DNA of 64,000 bases from Sphingomonas sp. R647 (GTDB lineage: Bacteria; Pseudomonadota; Alphaproteobacteria; Sphingomonadales; Sphingomonadaceae), in contig NZ_JAIQXT010000001.1 in the NCBI RefSeq assembly GCF_020177055.1, positions 682,001-746,000 of the forward strand. Direction: 5' to 3'. The notes beneath the pieces were generated by a model. That model did not search any database. It had not been told where the DNA came from and was given only the letters and a program-made list of their open reading frames with translations. Position numbers and translations under genes: made by a program. Numbering within the stretch: position 1 is the stretch's first letter; every line of letters begins with the position of its first letter. Positions 16,833 through 25,618 of the stretch are shown piece by piece.

Positions 16833-18022
16833 GCAACCTCCCCCTCGAAGGCGTCAAGGTCGCCGATTTCTCCTGGGTCGGTGCGGGGCCGCGCGCGACC
16901 AAGGATCTGGCGGATATGGGCGCCACGGTAATCAAGATCGAATCGCGCAAGCGGCTGGATCTGGGCCGCCTGTCCCCTCCGTTCGCGACCCCCGGCCGCG
17001 ATCCCGATGCCTCGACCTTTTTCGCCATCACCAACACCAGCAAGCTCGGCGTGACGATCAACCTCAACGACCCGCGCGGTATCGAGGTCGCAAAGAAGCT
17101 GGTCGCCTGGGCCGACATCGTGGTCGAGAATTTCAGCCATGGGTATATGGATCGGATCGGCCTGAGCTTCGACACGCTGAGGGCGATCAACCCCGCCATC
17201 ATCCAGATCAGCGTCAGCGTCGCGGGGCGCAAGGGGCCGCTCGGCACGATGCGCGGCTATGGCAATTCGGCGGGTGCGCTGTCGGGCATGGCGGCGCTGT
17301 CAGGCTGGCCCGACCGTGATCCACATATGGCGCCGTTCGCTTATGGCGATGTCGTCGCGCCGATGTTCGCAACGGTCGCGACGCTCGCCGCGCTCGAACA
17401 TCGCCGCCAGACCGGCGAAGGCCAGTTGATCGACATCAGCCAGACCGAGCCGCTGATCCACGTGATGGCCGACCGCTTCGCCGCCGAACAGACCGGCAGC
17501 GGCGGGAAGCCCGGCAACCGCTCGCCCCACCGCGCGCCGCAGGGTGCCTATCCGGCGCGGGGCGTGGACCAGTGGGTCGCGATCGCGGTGCGCAGCGACG
17601 CCGAATGGGCCGTACTGGCGCAGGCCGCTGGCATCGCCGATCCGCGCTTCGCCACGCTGGCCGGACGCAAGGCGCATGAGGATGACCTCGACGCTGCCCT
17701 CTCGGCATGGACGCGCGGGCAGGACAAGCGCGTCCTTGCCGACCGGCTCGCCGCGATCGGTATCCCCGCCGAGCCGGTCAATGACGGCCGCGACGTGTTC
17801 ACCGACCGCGAACTGATCGAACGCGGCCATTACCACCCGGTCACGCACAGCAAGCTCGGCGACACCGAAATTCCCGGCCCGCCGCTGCGCTTTTCCGACA
17901 GCGCGATCCGCGTCGGCGCGCCGCCCAATCTGGGCGAGCACAACCATGCGGTGTTCGTGGACCTGCTCGGCATGAGCGAGGCCGAGGTCCGCGACCTCAC
18001 CGACGCGGGAGCACTCGCATGA
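16829..18022 (+). CDS. Class III (CaiB/BaiF) CoA-transferase 1
   Basis: A 397-aa family III CoA-transferase, full length for the family. The start EGVKVADFSWVGAGP, the ENFSHGYMDRIGL motif near residue 100 and the central GEGQLIDISQTEP are recognisable. At the place where formyl-CoA transferase and CaiB have the catalytic aspartate (xxDA after the DVS motif) this protein has Glu207, a substitution known in other family members. It overlaps both neighbours by 4 bp. It presumably moves CoA from a donor such as succinyl-CoA to the imported acid, or forms a heteromer with the next protein. Confidence 0.85.
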   Translation: MSNLPLEGVKVADFSWVGAGPRATKDLADMGATVIKIESRKRLDLGRLSPPFATPGRDPDASTFFAITNTSKLGVTINLNDPRGIEVAKKLVAWADIVVENFSHGYMDRIGLSFDTLRAINPAIIQISVSVAGRKGPLGTMRGYGNSAGALSGMAALSGWPDRDPHMAPFAYGDVVAPMFATVATLAALEHRRQTGEGQLIDISQTEPLIHVMADRFAAEQTGSGGKPGNRSPHRAPQGAYPARGVDQWVAIAVRSDAEWAVLAQAAGIADPRFATLAGRKAHEDDLDAALSAWTRGQDKRVLADRLAAIGIPAEPVNDGRDVFTDRELIERGHYHPVTHSKLGDTEIPGPPLRFSDSAIRVGAPPNLGEHNHAVFVDLLGMSEAEVRDLTDAGALA

Positions 18023-18981
18023 TGCTCGCGCACCTCACCATCGTTGACCTGACCGAGGGGCTTGGCGAACTCGCCGGGCGGATGCTCGCCGAACTCGGCG
18101 CGCGCGTCGTGCGGACCGAGCAGGGCGACGCGGCATGGGACCATGGCAAGCAGACCGGCGACGTCGACGCGCTGCTCGCCACCGCCGATATCCTGTTCCG
18201 CAATCCCGGTCGCGACCATGATACGCTAGCCGCCGCCAACCCCAAGCTGATCGACGTGGTCGTCGCCCCCTTCCGTCCCGGCGGCCCCAATGATGGACGC
18301 CCCGAAACCGACCTGACGCTGATGGCGCGTTCCGGCCTGATGACGATCATCGGCGACCCGGACCGCGCGCCGCTGACGCTGCCCGGCGAACAGGCCTATG
18401 CGCTCGCCGGCATTCAGGCGGTGATCGGCGCGCTCACCGCGCTTCATGCCCGCGCGGCGAGCGGTCGCGGGCAGCTGGTCGAAGTGTCCGCCTATCAGTC
18501 CGCCGTCCTCGCCAATTATCGCGAGCCGCTGACCTGGCAATGGACCGGGCGCGTCGGCAACCGCACCGGCAATCTGCTGATCCGCGGCAAGTCCGGCGTG
18601 CGGCAGATCTGGCCCTGTGCCGACGGCTTCGTCACCTGGGCACTGGTCGACAACCAGCCGATGATGCGCGGCATGGTCAAGGCCATGGGCGACGCCGCCG
18701 GGCCGCTCGCCGCAGTCGATTGGGACGCGATCCTGGTCGCCGACATGCCGCGCGAGACGCTGATCGCATGGGAGGCGGTGGTCGAAGCCTTTTTCCTCAA
18801 ACACACCCGTGCGGAGCTTGGTGCAATGTCGCAGGCGAACGGGCTCGGCCTATCGTGGATCGACACGCCCGCCGACGCGCTGGCGAGCGAGCATCTCGCC
18901 GCGCGCGGGCTGTGGCGCGATGTCGACGGCGTGAAGCTGCCCGGCAGGCTGTGGGTGTCGTCGCTGGAGGACGGGCAATGA
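18019..18981 (+). CDS. Class III CoA-transferase-like protein 2, short, catalytic Asp replaced
   Basis: A 320-aa CaiB/BaiF relative, about 70-80 residues shorter than its neighbours. The loss is visible in the N-terminal domain, where the CoA-binding region after GARVVRTEQGDAAW is condensed. The central motif reads GQLVEVSAYQS, so Gln160 occupies the catalytic aspartate position. This makes independent transferase activity doubtful and suggests a structural partner for the upstream or downstream protein, as in heteromeric BbsEF-type transferases. It overlaps both flanking genes by 4 bp (ATGA), consistent with fixed stoichiometry. Its role is inferred. Confidence 0.75.
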   Translation: MMLAHLTIVDLTEGLGELAGRMLAELGARVVRTEQGDAAWDHGKQTGDVDALLATADILFRNPGRDHDTLAAANPKLIDVVVAPFRPGGPNDGRPETDLTLMARSGLMTIIGDPDRAPLTLPGEQAYALAGIQAVIGALTALHARAASGRGQLVEVSAYQSAVLANYREPLTWQWTGRVGNRTGNLLIRGKSGVRQIWPCADGFVTWALVDNQPMMRGMVKAMGDAAGPLAAVDWDAILVADMPRETLIAWEAVVEAFFLKHTRAELGAMSQANGLGLSWIDTPADALASEHLAARGLWRDVDGVKLPGRLWVSSLEDGQ

Positions 18982-20159
18982 CCGCAAGCCAAGGTGCTCT
19001 GGCCGGCCTCAAGGTCGTCGACTTCAGCAAGTTCCTCCCCGGCCCCTATTGCACCTGGCTGCTCGCCGATCTGGGCGCCGAGGTCATCCGCATCGAAAAC
19101 CCGCGCGAGCTCGCCAAGCAGCGCAAGGTGTTCGGTTGGGACAGACTGTCGGACGAGGAAAATGCCCGGCTGCGCGCGCACGACATCCTCGCGCGCGGCA
19201 AGAAGAGCGTACTGATCGATCCCGGCAGCGACGATGGCCGCGAGGCGATCCTGAAGCTGATCGATCAGGCGGACATCCTGGTCGAGGATTACCGTCCCGG
19301 CGTGATGGAGAGCATGGGCTATGGCTGGCCGGAGATGGCGGCGCGCAACCCGCGGCTGATCTATTGCTCGGTCACTCTGTGCGGCCAGACTGGCCCGTAT
19401 GCGCGCAAGCCCGGCCATGATCCGGTCGCGCTCGCCATCGCTGGCGCGCTGTCGCGGATCGGCGAAGACCCCGAGCGACCGGCCTTTCCCGGCGTTCCCG
19501 TCGCGGACCTGCTGAGCGGATCGAACGCTGTCATCGGCATCCTCGCCGCCGTCATCGCGCGCGCGACCACTGGCAAGGGGCAGCAAGTCGACATCGCCAT
19601 GTCCGACGCGTCGCTCGCACTGATCGGCAACATCCTCTCGCGCAACCCCGACCTCGCCCAGACACCGCCCAAAGGGATGCACCGCGCGGACAGTGGCATC
19701 TGGCGCTGCGCCGATGGCGAGTGGCTGGTGACGACCGACATGGAGCCGCGCTACTGGCGCATCTTCGTCGAGACGATCGGCCTGCCCGACCTTGCCGACA
19801 AGCAGATGGATCGGGCGAACTGGCCCGCGATGAAGGACCGCATCGCGCAGGTGATGGCGACAAAACCGCGCGATGCATGGCTCACCATCCTCGACGCGGC
19901 GGGCACGCAGTTTGCGCCGATCCTTACCGTCGCGCAGGCGATGGAGAACGAACACAACCACGCGCGCGGCATGATAATCGATCTGCCCGCACCCGGCGGC
20001 GGGACGGTGCGCCACACCGGCTGTCCGATCCGCCTTTCCGACACCCCCGCCAGCCCCGCCGCCGTCGCCCGTCCTGCGGGTGCCGATACGGCGGAGGTGC
20101 TGGCGACCCTAGGCTACACCGCGGCGCAGGCCGCTGCACTTGAAGGACGACTCCCGTGA
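18978..20159 (+). CDS. Class III (CaiB/BaiF) CoA-transferase 3, catalytic Asp present
   Basis: A 393-aa full-length CoA-transferase. It starts GLKVVDFSKFLPGPYCTWLLADLGAEVIRIE (family glycine-rich opening) and holds GQQVDIAMSDA with Asp210 at the expected catalytic position. It is the only one of the four in this operon with the canonical aspartate and so is the most likely active transferase. ATG 18978 has GGAGG 7 bp upstream and overlaps the previous stop. The C-terminal HARGMI segment, usual in the family, is near residue 328. Acceptor and donor acids are unknown. Confidence 0.85.
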   Translation: MTASQGALAGLKVVDFSKFLPGPYCTWLLADLGAEVIRIENPRELAKQRKVFGWDRLSDEENARLRAHDILARGKKSVLIDPGSDDGREAILKLIDQADILVEDYRPGVMESMGYGWPEMAARNPRLIYCSVTLCGQTGPYARKPGHDPVALAIAGALSRIGEDPERPAFPGVPVADLLSGSNAVIGILAAVIARATTGKGQQVDIAMSDASLALIGNILSRNPDLAQTPPKGMHRADSGIWRCADGEWLVTTDMEPRYWRIFVETIGLPDLADKQMDRANWPAMKDRIAQVMATKPRDAWLTILDAAGTQFAPILTVAQAMENEHNHARGMIIDLPAPGGGTVRHTGCPIRLSDTPASPAAVARPAGADTAEVLATLGYTAAQAAALEGRLP

Positions 20160-21403
20160 CCGAAGCCACCCGCGAACGCCCGCTTGAAGGGCTGCGCGTC
20201 ATCGACCTGACCCGCGCGCTTGCCGGACCCTACGCGACCCTGCTGCTCGCCGGGCTGGGCGCGGAGGTGATCAAGGTCGAGGACCCCAAGGGAGGCGATC
20301 TGGCGCGCGACAACAGCCCCTATGTCGGCCGCGACGGCATCACCGTCGAGCGCAAGCATGAGGACGATGTCTCAATCAGCCATCTGACCCGCGCGCGCGG
20401 CAAGCTTGGCGTGTCATTGAACCTCAAATCGCCCGAGGCGAAGGAGGTGTTCCTCGACCTCGTCCGCACCGCCGATATCGTGGTCGAGAATTTCACCGCC
20501 GGCACCGCCGAGCGGCTGGGCGTCGGATATGAGGCCGCGAAGGCCGCCAATCCGCGCATCATCTATTGCTCGCTGTCCGGCTTTGGCGCGACCGCGCCGG
20601 AAGGGGGCAAGGCGATGGACATCATCATTCAGGCGCTGTCGGGCGCGATGTATGCCAGCGGTGGGCCGGGCGAGCCGCCGGTGCGCATCGGCATTCCGAT
20701 CGCGGACATGCTCGCGCCGGTATTCTCGGTGATCGGCATCCTTTCGGCGCTCGAGCAGCGCCACCGCACCGGCATAGGCCAGCATATCGACGTGTCGATG
20801 CTCGGCGCACTGACCAGCTTCGTCGCGATCGAGAACTGGTCGGCAATGGCCGCGGCGGGGATGCAGGCGCGCACCGGCCTGACCGTCCAGCGGCTGTCGC
20901 CGTTCGGGGTGTTCGAGTGCGCCGATGGCTATGTCGCGGTGGTCGCGGTGCATGAGAAGCTGGCGCAGGGCCTGTTCCGCGCGATGGGGCGGCCCGAGTT
21001 GTCGGACGACCCGCGCTTCGCCAATCGCGACAGCCGCGTTGCCAATGCGGTGGTGCTGGAGGAGACGATCAACGGCTGGTCGCGCCAGCACAGCGTCGAG
21101 CATGTCGTCGCGGTGCTGGAGGCGGAGGGCGTGCCCGTCGCGCCCGTTCGCCACCCGGAAGACGCACTGGACGACCCGCGCGTGGTTGCGCGGCACGAGG
21201 CAGTGCCGGTCGCGCACCCCAGCTATAGCTCGCAGGTCAATCTGCGCACCGCCGGCATCCCGATCGTCTTTTCCGATGCGGACACCGGCTTTGATGATGT
21301 GACCCCGATCCTGGTCGGCGAGCATAACGACCGCGTGCTCGCCACCACGCTGGGCTATGATGCAGAACGCATCGCCGCGTTGCGCGAACGGGGCGTGATC
21401 TGA
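20156..21403 (+). CDS. Class III (CaiB/BaiF) CoA-transferase 4, catalytic Asp replaced by Gly
   Basis: A 415-aa full-length family III CoA-transferase: EGLRVIDLTRALAGPYATLLLAGLGAEVIKVE opening, ENFTAGTAERLGVGYE near residue 111, GRNPRIIY-like region and GQHIDVSMLGA. The catalytic position is Gly217 rather than aspartate. The gene starts with GTG (20156), overlapping the previous stop by 4 bp with GAAGGA upstream, and ends by sharing one base with the dehydratase-like gene. It may pair with transferase 3, or use another residue. The gene order places it directly before the enzyme expected to act on the CoA ester. Confidence 0.82.
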   Translation: MTEATRERPLEGLRVIDLTRALAGPYATLLLAGLGAEVIKVEDPKGGDLARDNSPYVGRDGITVERKHEDDVSISHLTRARGKLGVSLNLKSPEAKEVFLDLVRTADIVVENFTAGTAERLGVGYEAAKAANPRIIYCSLSGFGATAPEGGKAMDIIIQALSGAMYASGGPGEPPVRIGIPIADMLAPVFSVIGILSALEQRHRTGIGQHIDVSMLGALTSFVAIENWSAMAAAGMQARTGLTVQRLSPFGVFECADGYVAVVAVHEKLAQGLFRAMGRPELSDDPRFANRDSRVANAVVLEETINGWSRQHSVEHVVAVLEAEGVPVAPVRHPEDALDDPRVVARHEAVPVAHPSYSSQVNLRTAGIPIVFSDADTGFDDVTPILVGEHNDRVLATTLGYDAERIAALRERGVI

Positions 21404-23709
21404 TGCAGGACGCAGCTGCACAGCTGATCGCGGCGTGCGACGATCCCGGCGCGGTGGCGGAGCGGCTGCGTTCCGAGGGGCAGGCGGTGATCCGGGTGCT
21501 CGGGCAGGACGCACCCTATGCGCTGCTCCGCGCCGCCGGTCGCGCGCCCGTGCGCATGGTCCCCCGCCCCGGCGCGACGCCCGATGCCGATACGCTGGCG
21601 GGCGACGGCACGCTGTCGCAGCGTGGCCGGTCGCTCTTGCAGCAGATCGTCGGCGATGCGAGCGGCACCCCGCTGATGTTCACCCATGCCGATAGCGAAT
21701 TGCCGCAGCTGTTCGCGACAGTCCGGGACCTGATCCGCGCGGGCGATATTGCCGAGCGGCCGATCCATATGCTCGATTTCGGGCACCAGCCGCGCGAGTC
21801 CAGCCGCTCCTATAATGCGGCGCGAATTGCCCAGCTCGTCGATTGGCTCGGCGGTGTTGATGCCGATCACCTCGCCGCATGTGCCGCCGAAGAGCGTGCG
21901 CGTCCGGCGGCGATGACGCGCCTATCGGGCGTGATGCGGATCGCCGCGATCGGTGCGGCGCACGCCCTTCCGGCTGCGGAATGGCTGGAGCTGGTCGGGC
22001 GTGTTCCGGGCGAACCCACCGGCGAGCCGGTGTTCGTCCTTGGCTCTCCCCACTTCTCCACGGCGCGGGCGCGCGATCTCGACGCCCGTGGCCTGGATGC
22101 CAAAGCCGACGATCAGGACTGGGGCGACCCGCTGGTCGCTGGCTGGGCCGATAGCCCCTTGACGCTAGACGGCCTGTCCGACCCCGCCCGGCTGGTCCCC
22201 CGCAAGCTGATGCCGGCAACCGAGCGTGCCAGCGCGGCGATCGCGCGGATGAAAGCACTGGGGATCGCCCGCGCGGTGATCGTCGAATCCGTCGGCGACG
22301 AAGCGGCGGCATGGGATGCGGGCTATTTCGCGCGCACACTCGAAGCCGCCGGATTGGCAGTCGAGCGGATCGGTGCGCCACCGCCCCCTGCCCCCACCGC
22401 TGGCGCACCGCGTGCCGCGCCGCGTCCGCAGGATGGCCGCCGCAGCCGCAAGTCGCTGGCCTCGATCGCCAGCTTCGGCGCGTATCAGCGCGACTGGTTC
22501 AAGGGCGTGCGCGACGCCGTTGCGGCGGGCGCACCACTCGCCATCGTCAACGCCAACTCGCCGCAGGAAATCCTGCGTGCAATGGACGTACCGTTCGTCG
22601 TCAACCAATGGTGGGCATCGATCGTTGCCGCGAAGCAGCAATCGCCGCGCTATTTCCAGCTACTGCGCGACCATGGCTACCCCAGCGATGCCGAGGCCTA
22701 TAGCGCGCAGGGGATCGCTGCGATGTTCGACGTGGACGCGGAACAGGCACCATGGGGCGGCCTCCCCCGCCCGGCCTTCGTTCAGGCGCCGCTCGGCACC
22801 GATGCAACACCGCGCATTTTCGACCATTGGGCGCGCGAAACGGGTGCGGAGCCGTTCCTGTTCGAGCGCAGCATCGAAAGCCGCATCGACTTCCCGGTCG
22901 ACTGGTGGGACCGCCTGCACGACGATTGGGACAGCGCGATCGAGCCCGAACGGCTCGACCTGATGACCGCCGAACTGCGCGCGGTGATCGCGCGGATCGA
23001 GGCGAGTACCGACCGCCGCTTCGACCCCGACCGCTTCGCCCGGATCATGGATCTGGTGAACGAGCAGGAGGATTATTACCGCAAGACCCGCGACCTGATC
23101 GCCGGCGCGCACCCCGCCCCGGTGTCGATCAGCGACACCATGCCCGCAACGATGGTGCCGCAATGGCATCGCGGGACCGCATGGGCGCGCGACGCGGCGC
23201 GGGATTTCTATCACGAGGTCAAGGCGCGGCACGAAGCGGGCGAAGCCGCCTGCGCGAACGAGAAACTGCGCCTGATGTGGGTCGGGCGCGGCATGTGGAG
23301 CGACATGGGCTTCACCCAGCGCTGGGAGCAGAGCCATGGCGCGGTGCTCGTCTGGTCGATGTACCTCGCGCTCGCCGCCGATGGCTATATCCGCCGCACC
23401 GCGCCCGGGCAGGACCCGCTGCGCGCGCTCGCCGCACGCTTCGTGACGATGGGCGACGAGCTGCGCATGCCGACCTGGGCCGGGGCATGGCATGTCCGCG
23501 AGGCGGAGAGCCACGCCGTCGACGGCGCGGTGGCGCTGAGCGATGCCGACCCGTTCGTGCTACGCGCGCTGCGCCGTGCGGGGGTGCCGGTACTGAGCCT
23601 CGACCTCGACAATTATAACCGCGAGGCGAGCGACGGTGACGCGGTGGATCGCCAGATCGCCGCATTCCTCGAAGGGCCGGTCAGCGCCTATGCCGCACGG
23701 CGCGGCTGA
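21403..23709 (+). CDS. Fused 2-hydroxyacyl-CoA dehydratase/benzoyl-CoA reductase-like protein lacking Fe-S cysteines
   Basis: A 768-aa protein that reads as two HgdB/BcrC-like halves joined by a Pro/Ala/Arg linker (about residues 325-350). The second half (350-768) is clearer: PFVVNQWWASIVAAKQ near residue 397, PAPVSISDTMPATMVP at 571 and NEKLRLMWVGRGMWSDMGF at 619. The first half (LLRAAGRAPVRM at 41, IHMLDFGHQPRESSRSYNAAR at 121) is more degenerate. True family enzymes hold a [4Fe-4S] cluster with three or more cysteines per subunit. Here only Cys12, Cys160 and Cys617 exist and none is in a cluster motif. No HgdC/FldI-type activator ATPase is nearby. It may be a cluster-free lyase or scaffold; the function is unknown. 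Confidence 0.65.
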   Translation: MQDAAAQLIAACDDPGAVAERLRSEGQAVIRVLGQDAPYALLRAAGRAPVRMVPRPGATPDADTLAGDGTLSQRGRSLLQQIVGDASGTPLMFTHADSELPQLFATVRDLIRAGDIAERPIHMLDFGHQPRESSRSYNAARIAQLVDWLGGVDADHLAACAAEERARPAAMTRLSGVMRIAAIGAAHALPAAEWLELVGRVPGEPTGEPVFVLGSPHFSTARARDLDARGLDAKADDQDWGDPLVAGWADSPLTLDGLSDPARLVPRKLMPATERASAAIARMKALGIARAVIVESVGDEAAAWDAGYFARTLEAAGLAVERIGAPPPPAPTAGAPRAAPRPQDGRRSRKSLASIASFGAYQRDWFKGVRDAVAAGAPLAIVNANSPQEILRAMDVPFVVNQWWASIVAAKQQSPRYFQLLRDHGYPSDAEAYSAQGIAAMFDVDAEQAPWGGLPRPAFVQAPLGTDATPRIFDHWARETGAEPFLFERSIESRIDFPVDWWDRLHDDWDSAIEPERLDLMTAELRAVIARIEASTDRRFDPDRFARIMDLVNEQEDYYRKTRDLIAGAHPAPVSISDTMPATMVPQWHRGTAWARDAARDFYHEVKARHEAGEAACANEKLRLMWVGRGMWSDMGFTQRWEQSHGAVLVWSMYLALAADGYIRRTAPGQDPLRALAARFVTMGDELRMPTWAGAWHVREAESHAVDGAVALSDADPFVLRALRRAGVPVLSLDLDNYNREASDGDAVDRQIAAFLEGPVSAYAARRG

Positions 23710-23769
23710 GGCTTGCCAGCAGGCATCGGGCGGGTCAGTGAGCGGCGGCAATCTGTATCGGAGTGTCCC

Positions 23770-24753
23770 ATGAAGCGCCGCCTTGCATCCTCCACCGTCA
23801 ACCCGGTCGGCCTCGGCTGCATGTCGCTCAGCCACGCCTATGGCACCCCGCCCGCGCGCGAAGATGCGATCCGGTTGCTCAATCAGGCGCTCGACCTCGG
23901 CTATGACCATCTCGACACCGCCGCACTGTACGGGTTCGGCGCGAACGAGAGCCTGATCGGTGAGGCGGTCGCGCATCGCCGCGATGACTATTTCCTCGCG
24001 TCGAAATGCGGGATGACTGGCGTCGACGGGAAGCGCGTGATCGACGGACGCCCGGAAACGCTGCGCACGACGATCGAGCAGTCGCTGACCCGACTGCGCA
24101 CCGACCATGTGGACCTCTACTATCTCCACCGCTGGGACAAATCCGTGCCGATCGAGGAGTCGGTCGGCGAACTCGCGCGGCTGGTCGAGGCGGGCAAGAT
24201 CGGCGCGATTGGCCTGAGCGAAGTGTCCGCCGCGACGCTGCGCCGCGCGCATGCGGTGCATCCGATCGCGGCGGTGCAGAATGAATATTCGCTGTGGTCA
24301 CGCAACGTCGAACTGGGCGTGCTGGAGGCGTGCGCGGAGCTGGGCACGACTCTGGTCGCCTTTTCCCCGGTCGCGCGCGGTTTCCTCGCCGGCGCGCTGG
24401 CCTCGCCGGACGCGCTGGGCGAGCGTGACATCCGCCGCATGATGCCGCGCTTCACGCCCGAGAATTTCGCACGCAATCTCGACCTGCTCGCACAGCTGCG
24501 ACGCATCGCGTCCGGACGTGGCATCACCCCGGCGCAGCTCTGCCTGCAATGGGTGTTTGCGCAGGGCGAGCACATCGTCGCCATCCCCGGCACCACCGCA
24601 CCCGCGCACCTTGCTGAGAATTTCGCGACCCCGGTCGAACCGCTGCCCGGCGAGGTGCTGGCTGAACTCGACCGCATCTTCGCGCCCGACGCGATCGCCG
24701 GGCCGCGCTACCCGGCAGCGACGCAGGCGGAGATCGATACCGAGGAGTTTTAG
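23770..24753 (+). CDS. Aldo/keto reductase
   Basis: A 327-aa NADPH-dependent aldo/keto reductase with the catalytic tetrad by motif: Asp49 and Tyr54 (DHLDTAALYG), Lys79 (FLASKCG) and His120 (LYYLHRWD). The C-terminal cofactor region AIPGTTAPAHLAENF is typical. ATG 23770 has GGAG 6 bp upstream; in-frame upstream codons from 23713 look non-coding. It follows the dehydratase-like gene by 60 bp and may be the last gene of that operon, or the first reached from the arabinose side. It ends overlapping the opposing GntR gene by 4 bp. The substrate (aldehyde, ketone or pyridoxal-like) is not predictable. Confidence 0.83.
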   Translation: MKRRLASSTVNPVGLGCMSLSHAYGTPPAREDAIRLLNQALDLGYDHLDTAALYGFGANESLIGEAVAHRRDDYFLASKCGMTGVDGKRVIDGRPETLRTTIEQSLTRLRTDHVDLYYLHRWDKSVPIEESVGELARLVEAGKIGAIGLSEVSAATLRRAHAVHPIAAVQNEYSLWSRNVELGVLEACAELGTTLVAFSPVARGFLAGALASPDALGERDIRRMMPRFTPENFARNLDLLAQLRRIASGRGITPAQLCLQWVFAQGEHIVAIPGTTAPAHLAENFATPVEPLPGEVLAELDRIFAPDAIAGPRYPAATQAEIDTEEF

Positions 24754-25496
24754 GGCTCGGCCAGCACCGCGCGCGTATCTTCAAACGCCAGATCGACCAG
24801 CGCGCGCATCGCCGCCTCGGCCGCGTCCGCATCCCCCGCGATGATCGCGTCACTCACCCGCGCGTGATCGGGCACCGGGTCGCGCGGAAGTGCCTTGGTC
24901 CGCTGCTTGAACCGGGTGGTCCAGTTGACCGCCGCGCCGATGCTGGCGCTCAGCGTGATCAGGGCATCGTTATGCGTCGCCTGTAGCAGCGCATCGTGAA
25001 ACGCGCGGTCGGCATCGCGCCCCGCCTCGGTCGCCAGCGTGTGCCGCCGCATGCCGCCCAGCGCACCCTTAAGCGCGGCGATGTCGTCCTTGTCGCGCCG
25101 TATCGCGGCCAGCCGCGCCGCAGCCGGCTCGACGATCGCGCGCAGTTCGAACAGGTCGCGGATAAATCCCGGATCCGGCTCCCCCGAAAACGCCCAGGCG
25201 ACGATGTCCGGATCGAGCAGATTCCACCGGCTGCGCGGCTGGACCCGCGTGCCCGCCTTGGTCCGGCTTTCGACCAGCCCCTTGGCGGTAAGCACCTGAA
25301 TCGCCTCGCGATAGGCGCTGCGCGACACGTCGAGCGCCTCGGCATTGGCGACCTCCCCGGTCAGCCGCTCGCCCGGCGCAATCGCGCCGCTGACGATCGC
25401 GCGGCCAAGATAATGCGCGACCGCGCCGCGCAGCCGGCGGCCGGTGCTGCGCTCGCGTTTGGGTTCGCCGGGTTCGGACGGATCGTCCAGCTTCAA
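24750..25496 (-). CDS. GntR-family regulator, FadR/FCD type
   Basis: A 248-aa regulator: N-terminal GntR winged helix (residues about 22-90, EALDVSRSAYREAIQVLTAKGLVESRTKAGTRV) and a C-terminal all-helical FCD ligand domain with the metal-binding pattern DLFELRAIVEP, FHDAL and DHARVSDAIIAGD. Such regulators usually bind sugar acids or other carboxylates and repress. It starts with TTG (25496), since no ATG is available before the HTH. It is divergent from the arabinose-pathway genes at 25619, with inverted repeats in the gap, so it is the likely regulator of the L-arabinose locus. Confidence 0.82.
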   Translation of the reverse strand: MKLDDPSEPGEPKRERSTGRRLRGAVAHYLGRAIVSGAIAPGERLTGEVANAEALDVSRSAYREAIQVLTAKGLVESRTKAGTRVQPRSRWNLLDPDIVAWAFSGEPDPGFIRDLFELRAIVEPAAARLAAIRRDKDDIAALKGALGGMRRHTLATEAGRDADRAFHDALLQATHNDALITLSASIGAAVNWTTRFKQRTKALPRDPVPDHARVSDAIIAGDADAAEAAMRALVDLAFEDTRAVLAEP

Positions 25497-25575
25497 TCCT
25501 TGTCGCCTCTCTGTTGGGAGCGGTCTGATTAGGCCCCAACATTCGCCCCCGCAATGCGCAGGATGAACTTCCCTT

Positions 25576-25595
25576 TCGGATTATGTCCGACTAAT
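25576..25595. promoter_or_regulatory. Candidate GntR operator in divergent gap
   Basis: Two overlapping symmetries are visible: TCGGA-TTATG-TCCGA (25576-25590) and ATTA-TGTCCGAC-TAAT (25580-25595), the latter containing the GT-N3-AC core common to FadR-type operators. It lies 24 bp upstream of the first arabinose-pathway start. Confidence 0.45.
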
Positions 25596-25618
25596 TATCG
25601 ACAAAAGGGAGAGGTTAC

